Source of the DNA: an uncultured Chloracidobacterium sp.
GTDB lineage: Bacteria > Acidobacteriota > Blastocatellia > Pyrinomonadales > Pyrinomonadaceae
Reading direction: 5' to 3'
DNA: 14,969 nucleotides
Assembly (NCBI GenBank): GCA_937941715.1
Contig: CALDGX010000050.1
Span: 1-14,969 of the forward strand
Positions 1-8,119 of the stretch are shown here, piece by piece; the first letter of the stretch is position 1; each line of letters opens with the position of its first letter. The notes beneath the pieces are model-generated. The model had not been told where the DNA came from and ran no database searches. It saw only the letters and a program-made list of their open reading frames with translations. The position numbers and the translations under genes are program-made.

Positions 1-126
1 GACGGCTCGCAGACTTTTTATGTGAAATACGGCGACTGGTTCGCCTGGCTCAGCACGATTGTAACGGTGATCTTGCTAGGATTGTGCTTTCTTCGAAGAC
101 GCGAAGCTGCAGTCGAACGTGGCTAG
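1..126 (+). CDS. lnt: Apolipoprotein N-acyltransferase, C-terminal end (partial)
   Basis: An open frame enters from the left edge and stops at TAG 124-126, giving 41 residues. It contains YVKYGDWFAWLS followed by a hydrophobic stretch (TIVTVILLGLCFL) and a basic tail (RRREAAVERG). The pattern T-x-Y-x-[RK]-YGD-x-F-A, then a last membrane helix, is the usual end of Lnt, the inner-membrane enzyme that adds the third acyl chain to the N-terminal Cys of lipoproteins. Only the last periplasmic strand and the final helix are present, so catalytic residues cannot be checked. Its presence fits the four lipobox proteins further along the window. lnt next to prfB is an arrangement I recall from other bacteria. 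Confidence is limited only by the short length. Confidence 0.8.
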   Translation, partial: DGSQTFYVKYGDWFAWLSTIVTVILLGLCFLRRREAAVERG

Positions 127-186
127 ATACCTGCGTCTACTACCAAGGTTCTGCAGCGGGCCACCGATTGTTGTAGAATATCCCAG

Positions 187-1288
187 ATGGAACTCACAGA
201 ACTTCAAACAAAACTCGACGCGATCAAAGAGAAAGTTACCCAACTTGGGAGGTTTCTTTGACGCCCCTGCCAAAAAGAAGCAGTTAGACGAACTTGAACA
301 GCAGATCTCATCTCAGGGTTTTTGGGATGATTCGAACGCGGCCCAAAAGGTCGTACAGAGCCGTTCACGGATAGAAAAATCTCTTGCGCGTCAGGCAGGT
401 TTTGAGACCGGCGTTTCGGACGCCGACGTGCTTTTCGAATTTGCGGCCGAGGACGCGGATTCGGCGGTGGAACTTGAAAGGCTCATTGAACGGCTGGATA
501 AAGAGGTAAGCCTTGCCGAGACTGAGAGTCTGCTCTCCGGCGAAACTGATCCAAACAACGCGATCTGCTCGATACAGGCCGGTGCCGGTGGAACGGACGC
601 CCAGGATTTCGCTCAAATGCTGCTGCGAATGTATCTGCGGTGGTGTGAAAAGAAAGGATTTAAGGCCGAGATCCTCGACGAGCAATCGGGCAGCGAGGCC
701 GGTATTAAATCAGCCACCTTCCGAGTCGAGGGTGATTATGCGTACGGCCTGTTATCGGCTGAGGCGGGCGTGCACCGATTGGTCCGCATTTCTCCGTTCA
801 ACTCGGGCGGCAGCCGCGAAACGTCCTTCGCGTCGATGTTCGTAAGTCCTGAGATCGACGAAAATATCGAGGTAAATATCGAGGACAAAGATCTGCGGAT
901 CGATACCTATCGTTCTTCGGGAGCGGGCGGCCAGCATGTCAATGTCACCGACTCGGCGGTGAGAATCACGCATATTCCGACCAATATTGTTGTAACATGT
1001 CAGAATCAGCGGTCGCAGATACAAAATCGTGCAGTCGCGATGCAGGTCTTGCGTTCGAAATTGTACGAACTCGAACTTGAAAAGCGTCTCGAAGGCGCCG
1101 CCGAACTCGAAGCGACCAAACAGGACATTTCTTTCGGCTCGCAGATAAGAAATTACGTTCTGCATCCGTACCGCTTGGTCAAAGATACTCGCACAAAGTT
1201 CGAACGCTCCGACGTCGAGGTTGTGTTGGATGGTGATATAGACGATTTCATCAAGGAGTTCCTGGTGCATAAGAAGAGTACCAAGTAA
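187..1288 (+). CDS. prfB: Peptide chain release factor 2 (RF2), expressed through a +1 programmed frameshift
   Basis: RF2 reads UGA and UAA in the ribosomal A site and triggers peptide release. The gene begins at ATG 187 and runs 24 codons (MELTELQTKL...QLGRFL) to an in-frame TGA at 259-261. Skipping T259 puts the reading frame into the long downstream frame at GAC 260-262 and yields 366 residues, against 365 in E. coli. The stop-recognition tripeptide SPF is at residues 202-204 and the catalytic GGQ at 247-249, within SSGAGGQHVNVTDSAV. The downstream frame is open back to about 119, but that stretch (MARYLRLLPR...) has no RF2 similarity, so a start there is wrong. No clear Shine-Dalgarno precedes ATG 187. 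A TAGAAT at 174-179 lies so close to it that a leaderless or near-leaderless transcript is possible (inference). It follows lnt after a 60-nt gap that holds nothing else I can identify. Confidence 0.96.
247..262 (+). promoter_or_regulatory. prfB +1 programmed ribosomal frameshift site
   Basis: The order is GGGAGG (247-252, an internal Shine-Dalgarno-like element), TTT, then the slippery CTT (256-258), UGA (259-261) and C262. In E. coli prfB the arrangement is AGGGGG-TAT-CTT-TGA-C, with the same three-base spacing. When RF2 is scarce, termination at this UGA is slow and tRNA-Leu slips +1 onto UUU, so RF2 regulates its own synthesis. The frameshift is needed here because the start codon and the GGQ domain lie in different frames. 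Confidence 0.95.
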
Positions 1289-1358
1289 TTAATAATAGGT
1301 GGCGGGGAAGAAATTCGCTGACTCGTTACTTTTCACCGTTCACCTATCACCACGATCG

Positions 1359-3827
1359 ATGAAAGTTTGTCCGACATGTAAAGAGACCTATCAGGACGAC
1401 GAGATCAATTTTTGTCTCGCCGACGGCACGACTCTGCTCAAAAAGAAAAGTGGTAAAGCGGCCAAGCACTCGAGATTGAACGAGGTTGTCGCTGTGATCG
1501 TGGGAGTTTTGGCGGTGCTGGTATTCTTGTCGTTGGTGACGAGCAGTCCGGACGACCGTTCACTGATCTCGACGGGGGCCGGATTGGCCTCGACCCGAAA
1601 TTGGGTCGGGGTGGTCGGTGCCAATATTGCGGCGGTTCTCTTGAGCGGCTTCGGTTGGACGGCGTATCTGATACCGGTGCTAATCGCACTGATGGCATGG
1701 CGAGTGTTTCTCTCGGACACGCTCGTGCCCAGTATTTCGCGGGTCGCTGGCTACATTTTCTTTGCGGTGTCGCTTTCGGGCCTCACCTCACTGCTTGGCG
1801 GATACGGTGCGATCATCGGCGAAGCTGCGGCTCTCGGAACTGCGTATTTCATCAGCAAAATCGGAGCCGGGATATTGCTGTCGGCGATTCTGATCTGTTC
1901 AGTTCTGCTGATCACCAATTTTACACTAACCGGGTTCCTGAGCCATTTTGACGTCGCTTGGGAAAATCTGCGGATACGCATTGACGAATGGCGTGAACGC
2001 CGGCGTGCCGAACAGCCTGCGGACGATTCGGCCCGAAAGCGGGCTGAGAAGCGGCGCGAAAAGCGCGAGCATGCAGCCGAAACGGTTCCGCCGACGATCT
2101 CGGTCGGCGAGATCGAGGCGTTTGCCGCGGCGGCGGCCCATCGTGACGAACCGCTGTTTGCTGACGAGCCGGTCGATTCGATCCCGACGATCGATACCCG
2201 CGATGAGCAGTACGAGACACGCAAGGTCCTCGACCCGGAGATCGAGAATATCCCGATCGCTCCGAAAAAAGCAGCGGACGATATTGAGGATGAGCCGACG
2301 TTTGAGGAAGATGAGTCGATCGACGAGGCCGCCAAGCCCCAGGCGCAGGACTATGAGAACTACGTCCTGCCTGATCCTTCGCTGCTATCCGAAGTGCCGC
2401 CGGCATTGACGCACAAAGAGTCCGAGCTTCGCGAGGTTGCTGCGCTGCTCGCCAAAAAGACCGCCGAGTTTAACGTCCCCGGCAAGGTAGTACATATTTC
2501 GCCTGGCCCGGTCGTGACGACCTTCGAATTCAAACCGGACGCCGGCGTAAAGTATTCGCGTGTGACGGGCCTCGTCGACGACCTTTGTCTCGCGTTAAAA
2601 GCCCCGTCGATCCGCATCGACCGTATCCCCGGCAAGGCGTACGTCGGGATCGAGGTGCCGAACGTCAAGCGTGAGACCATCTTTCTTCGCGAAGTGATCG
2701 AGTCGGCAAAGTTCACCGACTCAAGATCGCTGCTCACGCTCGGCCTCGGTAAGACGATCGACGGTGGTAAGTACGTCGCCGACCTCGCTAAGATGCCGCA
2801 CCTTCTTATTGCCGGTGCGACCGGTGCCGGTAAGTCGGTCGGTGTCAACACGCTTGTGATGTCGATCCTTTACAAGGCAAAACCCGACGAGGTCAAGTTC
2901 ATAATGGTCGATCCCAAACGCCTCGAACTCGGTCTCTATGCCGACATCCCGCATTTATCGACGCCGATCATCACCGACCCGAAAAAGGCGGCGACCGCAC
3001 TCCGCTGGGCGGTGACCGAGATGGAACGCCGGTACAAGGACCTTGCCGGTCATTCCGTCCGCAACATCGACGGTTACAACGAAAAGATCAAGCTGTACAA
3101 GGCTGAGGGCCGGCTCGACGACAACGGCGACCCGTTCCGAAAGTTGCCGTACATCGTCATCATCATCGACGAGCTCGCCGATCTGATGATGGTCGCCGGC
3201 AAGGAGGTCGAAGAGTCGATCACGCGCCTGGCACAGATGGCCCGTGCCGTCGGTATCCATCTGGTGCTCGCGACACAGCGGCCGTCGGTGGACGTCATTA
3301 CCGGGCTGATCAAGGCCAATTTCCCCTCACGCATCAGTTTCAGGGTGTCGAGCAAGGTCGACAGCCGGACGATCATCGACGGCAACGGAGCCGAGGCACT
3401 GCTCGGGCAGGGCGATATGCTGTTCCTGCCGCCGGGCAACAGCAACGTCACCCGTGTCCACGGAGCCTTTGTCGACGAGCACGAGATCATGAAGGTGGTC
3501 GATTTTGCCAAGGCACAGGGCCGGCCCGAGTATGACCGGACGATCACCGTCTCACAGGAAGAGCTCGAGGACGACGGCGAACTGCCCGGACGCCGCGACC
3601 CGCTCTTTCATGACGCGCTCCGCTGCGTCGTTCAGGCAAAGCGCGGTTCGACCAGCCTGCTCCAGCGTCACCTGCGGATCGGTTACGGCCGTGCCGCCGC
3701 CATCCTCGACGCTATGGTCCGCGAAGGCTATATCGGCGAAATGGACGGTTCGACCCGTGCCCGCCCGATCCTCGAAAAGGCGTACGAATATCTGCAGGAC
3801 CTTTCCGAAATGGAAAACGAACAGTAG
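1359..3827 (+). CDS. ftsK: FtsK/SpoIIIE-family DNA translocase with N-terminal zinc-ribbon-like segment
   Basis: This is a septum-anchored ATPase that pumps chromosomal DNA during division. From ATG 1359 it has 822 residues. Residues 1-23 hold C4-x2-C7-x11-C19-x2-D22, a short zinc-ribbon-like motif. About four hydrophobic membrane segments fall between residues 42 and 187, followed by a charged, Glu/Asp-rich linker to about residue 340. The motor carries Walker A GATGAGKS (486-493) and Walker B IVIIIDE with D604/E605. The C-terminal winged-helix gamma domain, which reads KOPS-type sequences, starts near R745 (GRRDPLFHDALR). A GTG at 1299 would add 20 residues, but they are unlike a protein N-terminus and ATG 1359 begins exactly at the ribbon motif; neither start has a good ribosome binding site. 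The linker is shorter than in E. coli FtsK, closer to SpoIIIE/SftA size. Confidence 0.95.
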   Translation: MKVCPTCKETYQDDEINFCLADGTTLLKKKSGKAAKHSRLNEVVAVIVGVLAVLVFLSLVTSSPDDRSLISTGAGLASTRNWVGVVGANIAAVLLSGFGWTAYLIPVLIALMAWRVFLSDTLVPSISRVAGYIFFAVSLSGLTSLLGGYGAIIGEAAALGTAYFISKIGAGILLSAILICSVLLITNFTLTGFLSHFDVAWENLRIRIDEWRERRRAEQPADDSARKRAEKRREKREHAAETVPPTISVGEIEAFAAAAAHRDEPLFADEPVDSIPTIDTRDEQYETRKVLDPEIENIPIAPKKAADDIEDEPTFEEDESIDEAAKPQAQDYENYVLPDPSLLSEVPPALTHKESELREVAALLAKKTAEFNVPGKVVHISPGPVVTTFEFKPDAGVKYSRVTGLVDDLCLALKAPSIRIDRIPGKAYVGIEVPNVKRETIFLREVIESAKFTDSRSLLTLGLGKTIDGGKYVADLAKMPHLLIAGATGAGKSVGVNTLVMSILYKAKPDEVKFIMVDPKRLELGLYADIPHLSTPIITDPKKAATALRWAVTEMERRYKDLAGHSVRNIDGYNEKIKLYKAEGRLDDNGDPFRKLPYIVIIIDELADLMMVAGKEVEESITRLAQMARAVGIHLVLATQRPSVDVITGLIKANFPSRISFRVSSKVDSRTIIDGNGAEALLGQGDMLFLPPGNSNVTRVHGAFVDEHEIMKVVDFAKAQGRPEYDRTITVSQEELEDDGELPGRRDPLFHDALRCVVQAKRGSTSLLQRHLRIGYGRAAAILDAMVREGYIGEMDGSTRARPILEKAYEYLQDLSEMENEQ

Positions 3828-3875
3828 CGTGCCGCATTTGGCTTTTCCGCCGCCGCTCAACTATTATTAGCGGAA

Positions 3876-4172
3876 ATGAGGTTCAGACTTTCACTGGTTC
3901 TCGTGCTCACCGCGGCGGTAGTGTCGTGCTCGACCCGGGCTGTCCTGCCACCGGCCGCAAACGCCTTGACCCCAGCAAACGCGATCAATATCAACACGGC
4001 GACCGTCGAGGAACTCGAGAAGCTGCCGTACGTCGGCCGAAAGACCGCCGAAGCGATCGTCGATTTTCGCATCGAGAATGGCCCCTTTCGACGAGTCGAG
4101 CATATTTTACAAGTTCGCGGAATGAGTGAGTCTCGTTTTGAGGTGCTGCGTCCCTCGATCAGGGCCGAATAG
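3876..4172 (+). CDS. comEA: ComEA-like helix-hairpin-helix DNA-binding lipoprotein
   Basis: A 98-residue protein. Residues 1-18 are a lipoprotein signal (MRFRLSLVLVLTAAVVSC, lipobox VVSC with C18), followed by a short Pro/Ala linker. Residues about 36-95 are the ComEA helix-hairpin-helix module: ININTATVEELEKLPYVGRK, then AEAIVDFR, and a second hairpin around ILQVRGMSESRFEVL. ComEA binds incoming double-stranded DNA in the periplasm and passes it to ComEC. Most ComEA proteins have an uncleaved anchor or a simple signal peptide; here a lipid anchor is predicted. It sits 48 bases after ftsK and 10 bases before comEC, so it is probably co-transcribed with comEC. The HhH fold is certain; a role in competence rests on the neighbour. 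Confidence 0.88.
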   Translation: MRFRLSLVLVLTAAVVSCSTRAVLPPAANALTPANAININTATVEELEKLPYVGRKTAEAIVDFRIENGPFRRVEHILQVRGMSESRFEVLRPSIRAE

Positions 4173-4182
4173 ATGATATTTG

Positions 4183-6867
4183 ATGGCTGACGATCGTAAA
4201 ACCCGAGAGTATGATCGCCAACCGCTGCTTTGGCTTGCGGCTGCATTCGCCGGCGGGATCCTTGCCGCCGACCCAATTAACGTTACAACATCAATTTTGG
4301 TCGCCTTGTGCCTGTTCGTCGGATCCGTTGCGTTCATTATACGGGAGCATCGATTCGCGGTGGCGGTAACCATGTTTGCCTTTTTCGTCGCCGGGATGAT
4401 GTCATCGACGATCGAAATGGCCTCCATCAGATCCGATCGCGTCCGCGTTCTCATTGATAACGGCAGCATCACATCGGGCGCGCCGATCGAGTTGGAAGGA
4501 GTATTGAGCCGGGCGCCGGAACCAATGCCGGACGGATTGATCGCGGATGTTAGTACGTCAAAGATCTCGTTCCGCGGGACGGAGACCTCGGTTTCCGGCC
4601 GAATACGTTTGTATTTGCCAACGGCAAACGGAAGCGGGATCGAAGACCGAGCTTTGCGGTACGGTTCCTTAATACGTGCCGCGTGCCGCATTTCCCGTGA
4701 TGACGGCTTTCTTGATCCAGGCGTCGTGAGCCGAAAGCAAATGCTCGATCGGATCGGCATCGACGCGTCGTGTGCCGTGAAAAGCCGTTTGCTGGTCGAA
4801 CCGATATCGAATGAAAGTGTGTTTTTGCCGCTGAAGTGGGCATACGACGCCCGTGCCGGCGTGATCGAGATCTTTCGCCGCGAGATCTCTCAACCTGCCG
4901 CGGGAATAATGATCGCGTCATTGCTCGGCAACAAATTCTATTTGGACAAGCGCACGGCCGATCTCTTTCGCGAAGGCGGCACGTTTCACATCCTGGTTAT
5001 TTCCGGGCTTCATATCACCTTCATCGGCGGACTGTTATTGCTCGTCATTCGGGCTTTCACACGCAATCGCTGGGTCCAGTTTGGCGTCACGGTTATTGTA
5101 CTTTGGTCATACACGTTTGCGGTCGGCGGTGATCTGCCGGTGGTCAGGGCGGCGATCATGTTCACCGTGCTGCTGTTTTCATTTGTTATTCATCGGCAAG
5201 GAACACTTCTGAATTCGCTGGGCGGATGTGCCCTGATATTACTTGTGTGGCAGCCATCGGCACTGTTTGACCCATCATTTCAACTCACGTTCGTAAGCGT
5301 TGGATCGATAGTCATTCTCGCCTATCCTATTATCGAAAAACTTCGAGCGATCGGAAGTTGGACGCCCACGACCGCATCGCCATTTCCGCCGAACGTTCCC
5401 AACTGGTTTTCGCGATCGTGCGAGTTGATATTTTGGAATCAGGCCGCGTGGTCGATCGAATCCAAACAGCAGATCTGGTCTGCGTCATTATATCGTCGTG
5501 AACTTCCCAATTGGTTATTACGCGGAGGCATTCAGCGGGCACTGCGGAACCTGGTCGAGGGCTTCCTGGTCTCGATCATTGTCCAGATATGTATGCTTCC
5601 GCTAAGTGTCGTGTACTTTCACAGAGTGTCGCTATCCTCAGTTTTTCTGAATTTGTGGGTCGGGCTCTTTATCGCAGTTGAGAGTTTTGCGGCGGTGATC
5701 GGTGCTCTATTTATGGCGGTCGGACGTCCGCTCGCGGTGCCTTTCTTCAAGATCGCAGAGGTAACTAACTGGATAATGTTGGCGCCGCCGGGTATATTTT
5801 CGGAGAATGGATGGGCCAGCTTTCGCCTGCCCGCCTACACCGGACCGGCTACGGTCATCTATTTCTTATATTTCGTACCGATCATGATCATTGCACTCGG
5901 GGTCACAGCCTGGGATCCGTTTATGGTCGGACGAAAGAATAGGCCATGGATTAAGGCGATGCCGATGGCCGGTGCGGCGACTGTTCTGCTGGCATCCATC
6001 ATTATTTTCCATCCATACAGTGCCGGGCGGCCCGACGGTAAACTCCATCTGGATATTCTCGACGTTGGGCAGGGCGACGCCGCTCTTGTGACATTTCCTG
6101 ACGGAACAACGATGTTGGTGGACGGCGGAGGCCGGTTCGACTATCGAAACGAGGACGCCGGGGGCGACGGGTTTGAACCCGACATTCGCGGTATCGGCGA
6201 GTCGGTCGTTTCCGAGGTGCTTTGGCAAAAGGGACTCGGCGGCGTTGACTACATCCTTGCAACACATGCCGACGCGGACCATATTCAGGGGCTCACGGAC
6301 ATCGCCGGCAATTTCGCGGTCAAAAAGGCCCTGATCGCCCGCCTGCCGTTGGACGATCCGGATTTCGCCGCATTTGCTGACAAGGCCCGACGGCGCGGTA
6401 TCGCGACCGAGTTTGTTTCCCGCGGCGATGTCCTTCGGATCGGCAACGCCGTTGTCGAAGTGCTTCTGCCCGTCGCTGATGAAAGGCCTAATTCCGTTTG
6501 GGGCAATGACCAGTCGATAGTGTTGCGGATCACGATGGGAACACGGTCATTTCTATTGACCGGCGATATCGAATCAGCGGCCGAACGTGAACTCACGGCC
6601 GGTGGGGGAACGCTGCGTGCCGATGTTGTGAAAGTACCGCATCACGGCAGCCGGACGTCTTCGACCGACGATTTTATCAGAGCCGTCGGGGCATCGCAGG
6701 CGGTCATCTCGGTCGGGCGTACCTCTCCGTTCGGGCATCCGCATCGAGAGGTGGTCGATAGATGGAAAGCCTCCGGGGCCGATGTGCTGACGACCGGCGA
6801 ACGCGGGATGATCTCGTACTCGACCGACGGAAGAGACCTTATATTGGAGACCTTCGATCCAAGGTAA
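4183..6867 (+). CDS. comEC: ComEC/Rec2 DNA internalisation channel with C-terminal metallo-beta-lactamase domain
   Basis: A polytopic inner-membrane protein of 894 residues that carries single-stranded DNA into the cytoplasm in natural transformation. Order: N-terminal membrane segments plus a DUF4131-like beta region (about 15-200); the Competence membrane core (about 215-590) with the typical HILVISGLHITFIGG near 270-285; then a metallo-beta-lactamase domain (about 620-890). That domain starts at LDVGQGDAALVTFPDGTTML, has H695-x-D697-x-D699-H700 (HADADH), and later VPHHGSRTS. All three usual ComEC parts are present and intact. A soluble, Trp-rich stretch of about 65 residues (392-457) interrupts the core. 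A TTG at 4180 is in frame, but ATG 4183 directly follows it and is preferred. The minus-strand terminator overlaps its stop. Confidence 0.95.
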   Translation: MADDRKTREYDRQPLLWLAAAFAGGILAADPINVTTSILVALCLFVGSVAFIIREHRFAVAVTMFAFFVAGMMSSTIEMASIRSDRVRVLIDNGSITSGAPIELEGVLSRAPEPMPDGLIADVSTSKISFRGTETSVSGRIRLYLPTANGSGIEDRALRYGSLIRAACRISRDDGFLDPGVVSRKQMLDRIGIDASCAVKSRLLVEPISNESVFLPLKWAYDARAGVIEIFRREISQPAAGIMIASLLGNKFYLDKRTADLFREGGTFHILVISGLHITFIGGLLLLVIRAFTRNRWVQFGVTVIVLWSYTFAVGGDLPVVRAAIMFTVLLFSFVIHRQGTLLNSLGGCALILLVWQPSALFDPSFQLTFVSVGSIVILAYPIIEKLRAIGSWTPTTASPFPPNVPNWFSRSCELIFWNQAAWSIESKQQIWSASLYRRELPNWLLRGGIQRALRNLVEGFLVSIIVQICMLPLSVVYFHRVSLSSVFLNLWVGLFIAVESFAAVIGALFMAVGRPLAVPFFKIAEVTNWIMLAPPGIFSENGWASFRLPAYTGPATVIYFLYFVPIMIIALGVTAWDPFMVGRKNRPWIKAMPMAGAATVLLASIIIFHPYSAGRPDGKLHLDILDVGQGDAALVTFPDGTTMLVDGGGRFDYRNEDAGGDGFEPDIRGIGESVVSEVLWQKGLGGVDYILATHADADHIQGLTDIAGNFAVKKALIARLPLDDPDFAAFADKARRRGIATEFVSRGDVLRIGNAVVEVLLPVADERPNSVWGNDQSIVLRITMGTRSFLLTGDIESAAERELTAGGGTLRADVVKVPHHGSRTSSTDDFIRAVGASQAVISVGRTSPFGHPHREVVDRWKASGADVLTTGERGMISYSTDGRDLILETFDPR

Positions 6868-6894
6868 AAAGGCCGGGATCATCGACCCCGGCCT
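6866..6894 (-). terminator. Intrinsic terminator of the minus-strand lipoprotein gene, at the end of comEC
   Basis: A perfect 8-bp stem, AGGCCGGG (6870-6877) with CCCGGCCT (6887-6894), encloses a 9-nt loop. Read on the minus strand the stem is followed by TTTTT (6870-6866), the signature of an intrinsic terminator. On the plus strand it is followed by CATATC, which is not U-rich, so it mainly serves the minus-strand gene ending at 6918. The T-run overlaps the last bases of comEC. Confidence 0.85.
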
Positions 6895-6917
6895 CATATC
6901 ATCTCTAGCGGATCACC

Positions 6918-7877
6918 CTATCTGTTGGTGTCCGTGTAAAACGCATTTTTCCACGCGTCGCCTTCCTTGATGCTGAAGGATGCGGCCCAAACGAATGGTG
7001 AGACCGGGTTGCCGTCACATTTGCCTTTTACGTCAATGTTGTACGTCGCGACCGCTACATCAGCGGTGACCGAGAACGCCTTTGCATCGCTGAATTTGTA
7101 ATCCAGCCCTTCACATTTCTGGTCACCCCACTGTTTGATCGCATCAGCTCGTGTCATCCTGCCAAGGCCTGAAACGTACATAAAGTCCTTCCACATTACG
7201 CCCTCGATTCCGGCCTTGTCGCGTTGTTTCCATGCATCCCAGGCTTTGGTCTCGATCGCCATCAGGGCTTCGGTCAAAGCGTCCGGCTTGTCTGTTGCCG
7301 GAGCCGCATCCGGCTTCTTGACCGGAGCTGCGGCCGGTTTCGGTGGCGACTTAGGATCTGTTACAGGGTTCTCCAGATAGAGATATGATTTCCATTTGTC
7401 TCCTTCGCGGACATAGACGCTTGACGACCAAACGTTCGACGGAACCTTTTTGCCGTCACATGTGCCGTCTTGGGCTCCCTTAAATGTCAGAACGGCAAGG
7501 TCAGGTCCAAGCATTGACATCTGCTCGTCTGAAAATGAGAAACTCTTGATGTCGCATTTCGCTTCTCCGAACGCTTTCATCATCGCAGCTTTGTCCTGAC
7601 GGCCGGCAGCCGGGGTAAAGCCGATGGCTTTGTCCGACAGGTTCTCTTGGTTCCATTTGGGATCCCTCGTCTTCCAGGCTTCCCAGCCGGCCTTCTCGAT
7701 CGCCATAAGAGCGTCCTTGGTCGGGGCTGCGGCGACAGGCTTCGCGGCCGTATTGGCGGCATTGGCGTTAGAAGCGTTGACGTTGTTTGCCGCCGGCTTA
7801 TTGTCGGCAGGTGCTCCACATGCCGCAAAAAAAGCTGCGGCCGCGAACGTAAATGAGATCAAACTGAAGCGTTTCAT
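6918..7877 (-). CDS. Secreted lipoprotein with two tandem NTF2/DUF4440-like domains (paralogue 1)
   Basis: A 319-residue predicted lipoprotein of unknown function. The start is ATG at 7877, preceded by AGGAG (7886-7890) at good spacing; an upstream in-frame ATG at 7913 would spoil the signal peptide. Residues 1-20 are a lipoprotein signal ending FAAC (C20). An Asn/Ala-rich linker (about 28-50) follows. Domain 1 (about 57-170) and domain 2 (about 203-316) are clearly related: each begins ALMAIE...W-x-AWK-x-RD and ends with [VF]-x(0-1)-[VI]-[RK]-EGD-[KA]-WK. Each holds two Cys exactly 32 residues apart (108/140 and 255/287, the second within [TK]CDG), which suggests a disulphide in each domain. 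The layout resembles DUF4440/SnoaL-like folds, but no catalytic residues are identifiable. The Ala/Pro/Lys linker joins the two halves. Confidence 0.85.
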   Translation of the reverse strand: MKRFSLISFTFAAAAFFAACGAPADNKPAANNVNASNANAANTAAKPVAAAPTKDALMAIEKAGWEAWKTRDPKWNQENLSDKAIGFTPAAGRQDKAAMMKAFGEAKCDIKSFSFSDEQMSMLGPDLAVLTFKGAQDGTCDGKKVPSNVWSSSVYVREGDKWKSYLYLENPVTDPKSPPKPAAAPVKKPDAAPATDKPDALTEALMAIETKAWDAWKQRDKAGIEGVMWKDFMYVSGLGRMTRADAIKQWGDQKCEGLDYKFSDAKAFSVTADVAVATYNIDVKGKCDGNPVSPFVWAASFSIKEGDAWKNAFYTDTNR

Positions 7878-7987
7878 ATATTTTTCTCCTGATCCAAACC
7901 ATGCCATGTCCAACGGAACCGGTTAATTCCGATCCGTCGCTGGCAATTACCAACCTGTTCCAAATTCAATATTGGTAGATCTCCTAA

Positions 7988-7993
7988 ACTATA
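7988..7993 (-). promoter_or_regulatory. Possible -10 box for paralogue 1 lipoprotein
   Basis: On the minus strand the AT-rich gap upstream of this lipoprotein gene contains TATAGT (7993-7988), five of six matches to the sigma-70 -10 consensus. At 17-bp spacing the -35 would be TAATCA, a weak match. Transcription would start about 105 nt upstream of ATG 7877. The 242-nt gap (7878-8119) otherwise holds the terminator of the next gene, an imperfect GGTAATTGCC palindrome (7942-7951), and no convincing gene. Confidence 0.27.
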
Positions 7994-8067
7994 CACCCAT
8001 ATTTGAAAATTGATTACACTTACATAAGGTTTCATTGTTGGATTCGACCGCATATTATTCGATTGCG

Positions 8068-8095
8068 AAAAAGGACCGTCGATGACGGCCCTTTT
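8068..8095 (-). terminator. Intrinsic terminator of paralogue 2 lipoprotein gene
   Basis: On the minus strand, AAAAGGGCCGTC and GACGGTCCTTTT pair as a 12-bp stem with a 3-nt loop (ATC). The only non-Watson-Crick pair is G.U, and the arm runs into TTTTT. On the plus strand the same position would be an A-C mismatch, so the structure points to minus-strand RNA. It lies just after the stop at 8120. Confidence 0.85.
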
Positions 8096-8119
8096 AAACT
8101 CGAATATATTGATCGCAAT

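Noticed and set aside
119..258. N-terminal extension of the RF2 reading frame from ATG 119
   Set aside because: The peptide has no RF2 similarity, overlaps the end of lnt, and the frameshift site shows that the true N-terminus is in the other frame.
1330..1350. Three TCACC units at near 7-base spacing before ftsK (TTCACCGTTCACCTATCACC)
   Set aside because: Too short to call a repeat array; possibly a degenerate heptamer repeat, but it needs genome-wide comparison.
1751..2335. Minus-strand open frame of about 194 codons, Ser/Ala/Arg-rich
   Set aside because: Antisense to ftsK with a low-complexity composition typical of shadow frames.
7874..8035. Minus-strand frame of 53 codons that overlaps the start of lipoprotein paralogue 1 by 4 bases
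   Set aside because: The overlap is suggestive, but there is no Shine-Dalgarno, the peptide is Trp-rich and irregular, and the stretch is AT-rich promoter-like DNA.
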